Program-made: the position numbers and the translations under genes
Assembly (NCBI RefSeq): GCF_019801145.1
Contig: NZ_JAHVJQ010000009.1
Location: forward strand, 168,335 to 232,334
Direction: 5' to 3'
From: Leisingera aquaemixtae
GTDB taxonomy: Bacteria > Pseudomonadota > Alphaproteobacteria > Rhodobacterales > Rhodobacteraceae
Length of the DNA stretch: 64,000 bases
Notes under the pieces: generated by a model
The model's database searches: none
What the model was told of the DNA's origin: nothing
What the model saw: only the letters and a program-made list of their open reading frames with translations
In this document: in pieces, positions 59,039 through 64,000 of the stretch
Layout of the letters: every line of letters starts with the position of its first letter
Position numbering within the stretch: position 1 is the stretch's first letter

Positions 59039-60583
59039 ATGACCCGAACCTCTGCACGCAGACGCGCCCGCGGCGGCGCCCGGCCGGACCGCAGCGGCGG
59101 CGCTGTAACCCAATCACCCTGGACCCAGGTCCGCTACCGCACCGCCCCCACAAACGTGCTGAGCACCGATCAGATAGAGGCGATCCACGAGGCCTCGCTG
59201 ACGATTCTGGAGGAAATCGGCGTCAAAGTGTTGGACCCAGAAGCGCGGCGCTATCTGCAGGAAGCCGGGGCCAAGGTGGACCACAGCGAGGAGATGGTCT
59301 GGCTCGACCGCGGGCTGGTGGATGAGAAGCTGAAGCTGCCGCCGTCGTCGTTCACGCTGCACGCGCGCAACCCGGAGCGCAATGTACAGCTAGGCGATGA
59401 TTGCGCGATCTTTGCCTCAGTTGGCGGCCCGGCCTTTGTCTCGGATCTCGACAAGGGGCGGCGGCAGGGCACCTATGCGGAGATGTGCGATTTCATTAAG
59501 CTGGTGCAGAGCCTGAATATCCTGCATCAAGAAGGCGGCGGCCCGTTCGAGGCGCTGGACCTGCCACAGGAAAGCCGCCATCTGGACCTGCATTTCGCGC
59601 AGATCACCCTGACCGACAAAAACTGGCAACCCTGGGGGCTGGGCGCCGACCGCGCCCGTGACGGGCTGGAAATGGCGGCAATCTCGCTCGGCTGCTCGCG
59701 CGAGGACCTGATCGGCAAGCCGGTGTTTACCACCGTGATCAACACCAACTCGCCGCTGCAGATCGACGGGCCGATGGGAGAGGGGTTGATCGAGATGGCC
59801 AAGCACGGCCAGCCCGTGATCATCACCCCGTTCACGCTGGCCGGTGCGATGTCGCCTGTGACCATTGCGGGCGCGCTGACCCAGCAGAACGCCGAAGCGC
59901 TGTCTGGTATCGTACTGGCGCAATGCGTGCGCCCGGGCACTCCGGTTGTCTATGGCGGCTTCACGTCCAACGTGGACATGAAAACCGGCTCACCGGCCTT
60001 TGGCACCCCGGAATACACGCTGGCGGCGCAGGCCACCGGGCAGCTGGCGCGGCGTTACGGCATCCCCTTCCGCTCCAGCAATGTGACCGCCTCCAACGCG
60101 GTCGATGCGCAGGCGGCCTATGAAAGCCAGATGTCGCTGTGGGGCGCGATGAGCGGCCATGTGCATCTGCTGAACCAGGGCGCGGGCTGGCTTGGCGGCG
60201 GGCTGGTGGCCTCTTTCGAGAAGCTGATCATCGATGCCGAGATGCTGCAGATGATGGCCGCGGCGCAGCAGCCGTTCGAGGTGTCCGATGCCGCCATCGG
60301 CCTGGACGCGATCCGCGAGGTCGGGCCTTGCGGCCATTTCTTTGGTACCCAGCACACGCTGGAGCGCTATGAGAGCGCCTTCTACACGCCGCTGGTGTCC
60401 GACTGGGACAATTACGAGAACTGGAGCGACCGCGGCAGCATGGACAGCGCGCAGCGCGCCAACGGGATCTGGAAGCAGATGTTGGCCCAGTATGAGAAGC
60501 CGCCTATCGACGCGGCAATCGAGGACCAGCTGAAGGACTACATGGCCCGCCGCAAGCAGGAGATCCACGGCGCAGCCGCCTGA
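59039..60583 (+). CDS. Non-pyrrolysine MttB-family methyltransferase
   Basis: 514 residues of the trimethylamine methyltransferase (MttB/MtgB) superfamily: LSTDQIEAIHEASLTILEEIGVKVLDPEARRYLQEAGAKVD near the start, GGPAFVSDLDKGRRQGTYAEMCDFIKLVQSL in the middle and the TIM-barrel strands that follow. The frame has no internal TAG, so it does not use pyrrolysine. Family members without Pyl demethylate glycine betaine, carnitine or proline betaine, handing the methyl group to a corrinoid protein. No corrinoid protein is in the window. In Roseobacters this gene is usual in betaine loci, but its substrate here is inferred. Start at 59039 follows CAGGAAGG. Confidence 0.85.
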   Translation: MTRTSARRRARGGARPDRSGGAVTQSPWTQVRYRTAPTNVLSTDQIEAIHEASLTILEEIGVKVLDPEARRYLQEAGAKVDHSEEMVWLDRGLVDEKLKLPPSSFTLHARNPERNVQLGDDCAIFASVGGPAFVSDLDKGRRQGTYAEMCDFIKLVQSLNILHQEGGGPFEALDLPQESRHLDLHFAQITLTDKNWQPWGLGADRARDGLEMAAISLGCSREDLIGKPVFTTVINTNSPLQIDGPMGEGLIEMAKHGQPVIITPFTLAGAMSPVTIAGALTQQNAEALSGIVLAQCVRPGTPVVYGGFTSNVDMKTGSPAFGTPEYTLAAQATGQLARRYGIPFRSSNVTASNAVDAQAAYESQMSLWGAMSGHVHLLNQGAGWLGGGLVASFEKLIIDAEMLQMMAAAQQPFEVSDAAIGLDAIREVGPCGHFFGTQHTLERYESAFYTPLVSDWDNYENWSDRGSMDSAQRANGIWKQMLAQYEKPPIDAAIEDQLKDYMARRKQEIHGAAA

Positions 60584-61017
60584 CCTGCGAACATTCTCCC
60601 AGCCTTATGCGGCAGCGGAGCTGCATAAGGTCATTCTGCCCGGCTCCCCATGGCCGGGCAGCTTTTTTATGAGCTGCTGCTTACAGTCAGTGCCTGGCAA
60701 CCCGTTTCCGCCTTCCTCGCGAATTCCACCAGTGGCGGCTGGCCGCGGCTGCGCCGCCATGCGACGCAAAAGAAGGCCGGTTTTGGAGTTTTTTTACGCT
60801 TTCATTCCCTTTACGGTGCTTCACCGCCGCCCTTAACGCGGCAGCACGGAGAACACGCACAGAAATCCAGCTGGATATCCTTCGGGCGCCAGCAGGGCCG
60901 CTGCAGCGCAGGCCGTAACAAAAAAGAACCGGAGCAGGCCTAGGCGGCACTGCTCCGGTTCGCGGGGCTGGATGCGGTGAGGATGGTGGCCCAGCCCCTT
61001 CCGGTGATGACGGCGTG
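60584..61017. other. Intergenic gap between convergent genes
   Basis: 434 bp with a terminator at 60636-60668. The remainder carries only antisense-type frames, and no gene or RNA is supported. Confidence 0.5.
60636..60668 (+). terminator. Rho-independent terminator after mttB
   Basis: CTGCCCGGC (60636-60644) pairs with GCCGGGCAG (60653-60661), followed by CTTTTTT. Confidence 0.88.
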
Positions 61018-63438
61018 TTAGTTGCGCATGCGCAGGCCCTCGGGGTCGACGGGCGGGGCGGTCAGCAGGCGCGCCTTGCACCGCTTGGCGGCGATGTCGA
61101 TCTCGTATTCGGCGGCTGGGTCGATGGTGTCGGGATAGAGGTAGCCAAGCGCCAGGCTGGTGTCTGCGCAGTAACCGTAGCCGCCGGAGCTGGTGTAGCC
61201 GGCCAGCTTGCCATTCAAGAACACCGGCTCGCCGCCATAAGCGTCGGCCTCGCCCGTATCGACGGCGAATTGCACGAAGCACTCCCGCGGCCCGGCCTCC
61301 TTGGCAGCCAAGGCAGCCTCGCGGCCGATGAAGTCACCCTTGCCGTAGCGGACAAAGCGCGCCAGTGCGGTTTCGTGGGGGTAGTAGTCGGAGGTGAGCT
61401 CCATGTTCCAGCCGGCAAAGCCTTTTTCCAGCCGCAGCGCCATCAGCGCGTGGCCGCCTGCGAGGGTCAGGCCGTGGGGTTCGCCCGCTGCCAGGATCTC
61501 CTCGAACAGCGTGCGCTGGTATTCCATCGGCATGTAGATCTCGTAGCCGCATTCGCCGGTGTAAGAGACCCGGATGACAAAGGCGCCGGGGCAGGGGCCC
61601 AGGTCCATCTCGCGGCCCGACAGGAACGGGAAATCTGCGCTGCCGAAGCTGATGCCCGGGGCCACCGCCGCCATGATTGCCTTGGCGTTGGGGCCGGCCA
61701 CATGCAGGCCCGCATAGCGGTTGGTGAGGTTCTCATAAGCGACACCGGTTTCGGGCATGGTTTCGAGGAACCAGCGTTCGTGGATCTTTTCCATCGCGCC
61801 CGACCCCAGCACCAGACAGCTGTCCTCACTGAGGCGCGTGACGGTGAAATCGCCGGTCACTTTGCCTTGGCGGCTCAGCATCGGGCAGAGCGCAGTTCTG
61901 CCCACGGACGGGATCTTGTTGGCCATGATGCGGTCCAGATAGGCCACCGCACCGGCGCCGCTGAAGCGGTATTTGCCATAGCTGGTCAGCTCGAACAGGC
62001 CTGCGGTTTCACGCACAGTGCGGGATTCGCGGGCGACGGCCTGGAAGCAGGCGGGGCGCTCGTAGGAATAGCTCTCCTGCCGCTCGGCGTCATTGGTTGC
62101 ATACCAATAGGCGTCCTCCCAACCGCAGGTCTCGCCAAACACTGCGCCTGCGTCTTTCAGCCTGTCATAGATTGGTGACGTCTTCATCGGACGCGCTGCC
62201 GGGAAGGTCTGGTAGGGGTAGATCCGGCTAGAGCGGTTTTCATACCAGTATTTGGTCATCTGCTTGGCATAGCGGTTGCCGGCATAGTCGCCGTAACGGG
62301 CCACGTCCCAGAAGCTGACGTCCAGCGAGGGCTCGCCGTCGATGATCCATTCCGCCAGCACCTTGCCGATGCCGCCGCCCTGGTTGAAGCCGGTCATCAC
62401 GCCGTTGGCGCAGAAGTAGCCTGGCTTGCCAGGGTAGGGGCCGATCAGAGGGCCGAGGTCGGGGGAAAAGATCATGGGGCCGTTGATCACGCTCTTGATG
62501 CCGGCATCGGCGAGGCTGGGGATCAGCTCGACCGCTTGCAGAAACTCGTCCTCCATCCGGCTCAGATCGTCGGGCAGCAGCTCGTGACCGAAGTCCAAGG
62601 GGGTGCCGTCTTCGGACCAGTGGATGCATTTGCTTTCATAGGCGCCGATCAAAAGCCCCTTGCCCTCGGGGCGCATGTAAAGGTTCGCATCGGCATAGGA
62701 CAGCAGGGCGTGATCACTGCCGATTTCCGCCATCTCGGGGATCTCTTCGGTGATCAGGTAATGGTGCTCGACCGGCATCAGGGGCAGCTTGATGCCCGCC
62801 AGCGCCGCCACTTCGCGGCCCCAGAGGCCGGCGGCATTGACCACGTAATCGGCGGTGATGGTGCCGTTTTCGGTCACCACGTCCCATTTGCCGTCGTGGC
62901 GCTGGTTGGTTTCCAATACCGGGGTGTGGCGGTGGATTGTGGCGCCGTAGTTGCGCGCGGCCTTGGCGAAGGCATGGGTGACGCTAGCTGGATCACAGTA
63001 ACCGGCTGTTTTTTCATGCAGGATCGCGGTCAGGTCATCGGTGTTGAGGGTCGGAGCAAGCTCCTTGGCGCGGTCCGGGCAGATAAATTCGGATTCAATG
63101 CCATAACGCTTGCCGAAGGCATGGGCGATGGCGAGCGTCTTGATCTCTTCCTCATCCTTCGCGACCAGCAGCTCACCGTTATAGTGCAGGCCGCACTCCT
63201 GGCCGCTTTCACGCTCCAGCTCCGGGTAGAGGTCGATGGTGTACTTTTGCAGAACCGCAGCATTGCCTGGGGCAGTCAGGGTGAACAGGTTGCCGGCCGC
63301 GTGCCAGGAGGAGCCTGCGGTCAGCTCCTGCCGTTCCAGCAGCACCACATCCTTCCAGCCCCGTTTGGCCAGGTGATAGAGGATGCTGCAACCGACGACC
63401 CCGCCGCCGATAATGACCACTCTTGCTTTTGTTTCCAT
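61018..63438 (-). CDS. Dimethylglycine dehydrogenase-like FAD/GcvT oxidoreductase
   Basis: 806 residues. N-terminal FAD motif VVIIGGGVVGCSILYHLAKRGWKDVVLLERQELTAGSSWHAAGN, with the His of WHAAG matching the covalent flavin site of dimethylglycine and sarcosine dehydrogenases. A DAO domain continues to about residue 360, and the C-terminal half is a GcvT-like tetrahydrofolate domain (FELTSYGKYRFSGAGAVAYLDRIMANKIP... and VRYGKGDFIGREA). It probably demethylates dimethylglycine to sarcosine, feeding soxBDAG. The related sarcosine dehydrogenase cannot be excluded. Confidence 0.88.
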   Translation of the reverse strand: METKARVVIIGGGVVGCSILYHLAKRGWKDVVLLERQELTAGSSWHAAGNLFTLTAPGNAAVLQKYTIDLYPELERESGQECGLHYNGELLVAKDEEEIKTLAIAHAFGKRYGIESEFICPDRAKELAPTLNTDDLTAILHEKTAGYCDPASVTHAFAKAARNYGATIHRHTPVLETNQRHDGKWDVVTENGTITADYVVNAAGLWGREVAALAGIKLPLMPVEHHYLITEEIPEMAEIGSDHALLSYADANLYMRPEGKGLLIGAYESKCIHWSEDGTPLDFGHELLPDDLSRMEDEFLQAVELIPSLADAGIKSVINGPMIFSPDLGPLIGPYPGKPGYFCANGVMTGFNQGGGIGKVLAEWIIDGEPSLDVSFWDVARYGDYAGNRYAKQMTKYWYENRSSRIYPYQTFPAARPMKTSPIYDRLKDAGAVFGETCGWEDAYWYATNDAERQESYSYERPACFQAVARESRTVRETAGLFELTSYGKYRFSGAGAVAYLDRIMANKIPSVGRTALCPMLSRQGKVTGDFTVTRLSEDSCLVLGSGAMEKIHERWFLETMPETGVAYENLTNRYAGLHVAGPNAKAIMAAVAPGISFGSADFPFLSGREMDLGPCPGAFVIRVSYTGECGYEIYMPMEYQRTLFEEILAAGEPHGLTLAGGHALMALRLEKGFAGWNMELTSDYYPHETALARFVRYGKGDFIGREAALAAKEAGPRECFVQFAVDTGEADAYGGEPVFLNGKLAGYTSSGGYGYCADTSLALGYLYPDTIDPAAEYEIDIAAKRCKARLLTAPPVDPEGLRMRN

Positions 63439-63842
63439 TACGCTCGCCCTGCTGTCGCTGAGGTTTCGGTTGAAAAACTGTCGAGCAGGGGGCGGGTGAA
63501 CTCAAACAAATTTAATTGCGGGGTCCTCAAATTTGATTCTGCGGCCAAATCCGACGGTGTAATTTTCTTGGTGACGATCGAAATTTATTTAGTTGAGATG
63601 AATCCATTGCTGCCGGATCGTTATGGGACCACGACCTAACGGCCGGGCAGGGAACGGCATCACGGCAGCTCGCAAGACAAGGCCGTTCCGGGTGTCAGGG
63701 CGGCAGTTGGGTCACCGTAGTGTCCAGTTCTAGCGCCTGCAAGATTCTGCGGTGCCTGCTGAAGATATCTACACGGAGCGTGGGAGAAATTGGGGCGCTT
63801 TCTCCAACCGGAATTAGCGTCAATGCCAGGGAGGAATGACAA
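63439..63842. other. Divergent intergenic region of an ABC operon and the DMGDH-like gene
   Basis: 404 bp, AT-rich from 63500 to 63600 (CTCAAACAAATTTAATTG and related runs), consistent with two divergent promoters. No hexamers can be assigned with confidence. TTGTACATTC at 63843 is inside the next gene. Confidence 0.45.
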
Positions 63843-64000
63843 TTGTACATTCAAAGCGAAGCAGGCAAAGGTTATGCATTAAGCGCCCCGGCTTCGCTTT
63901 ATGTGGGGCTTCTGGTGGCTGCGCCGCTGGGGATCCTGGTGGCTTACAGCTTCTGGACCCAGACCTATGTCGAGATCGACAAGACCCTGACCTGGGCCAA
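63843..64000 (+). CDS. ABC transporter permease, N-terminal end (partial)
   Basis: A frame from a TTG at 63843, eight bases after GGGAGG, reads LYIQSEAGKGYALSAP... and then a membrane segment (SLYVGLLVAAPLGILVAYSFW) before TQTYVEIDKTLTW. An upstream in-frame TGA at 63837 excludes an earlier start. The pattern suits the first helix of a PotB/PotC-like (spermidine/putrescine or betaine) permease. The gene continues past the window. Substrate is inferred from the methylamine neighbours. Confidence 0.65.
   Translation, partial: MYIQSEAGKGYALSAPASLYVGLLVAAPLGILVAYSFWTQTYVEIDKTLTWA

Noticed and set aside
59039..60583. Pyrrolysine-containing MttB
   Set aside because: The frame has no internal TAG.
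63843..63858. TTGTACATTC motif as a third TetR operator
   Set aside because: It starts at the permease start codon and diverges after ten bases; the match is probably codon sequence.

Overview
The window looks like chromosome from a marine alphaproteobacterium of the Roseobacter group (Leisingera/Phaeobacter-like). The basis is GC-rich coding sequence, a class I lysyl-tRNA synthetase, an NDUFS4-type complex I subunit, sarcosine and dimethylglycine oxidation genes, and a DddP-like M24 protein. No species call can be made from the sequence alone.

Region 1 (1-14128) is ordinary core genome: the end of a LysR regulator, lysK, a DUF4864-like exported protein, a beta-helix protein, a flavin-reductase-like protein, small housekeeping genes, a Doc/Fic islet, uvrB, a MarR regulator divergent from a glutathione S-transferase, and an NDUFS4-like gene.

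Region 2 (14136-48435) is a 34.3 kb Tn7-like transposon whose ends can be placed to the base. Both ends carry TGTAAATC, both carry repeated 16-bp TnsB-type sites, and a 5-bp duplication TTGTA lies outside each end. The left end starts 8 bases after the NDUFS4-like stop codon, which suggests a TnsD-like TniQ targeting that gene. The transposition module (tnsA-tnsB-tnsC-tniQ) is at the right. A second left end directly beyond the right boundary shows that an older related element already occupied the site.

The cargo reads as a stack of defence or conflict cassettes. These are a ComEC-like metallo-beta-lactamase protein, a two-gene membrane module, a signal-peptide/WD40/transmembrane/NACHT-like protein with 12 nearly identical WD repeats, a possible nuclease, an IS1182 element, and a LuxR regulator with a small membrane protein. 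Next come a 10.4 kb four-gene operon (26818-37174), an rtcB2-prfH ribosome-repair pair, and an AAA+ ATPase. The four-gene operon is the best candidate for an undescribed system. It encodes a 254-aa protein, a 1301-aa enzyme with lipase, trypsin-like, amidase and M15-like modules, a coiled-coil protein, and a 1234-aa polytopic membrane protein with tandem beta-rich repeats and a possible OmpA-like end. A short repeat family sits at several cassette borders.

Region 3 (49344-64000) is a methylated-amine locus: a TetR regulator, a gamma-butyrobetaine hydroxylase-like dioxygenase, a DddP-like M24 protein, soxBDAG, a LysR regulator, a non-pyrrolysine MttB homologue, a dimethylglycine dehydrogenase-like protein, and the start of an ABC permease. 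A shared TTGTACA(G/T)T(T/C)G(A/G)ACA motif upstream of the dioxygenase and mttB suggests one regulon.
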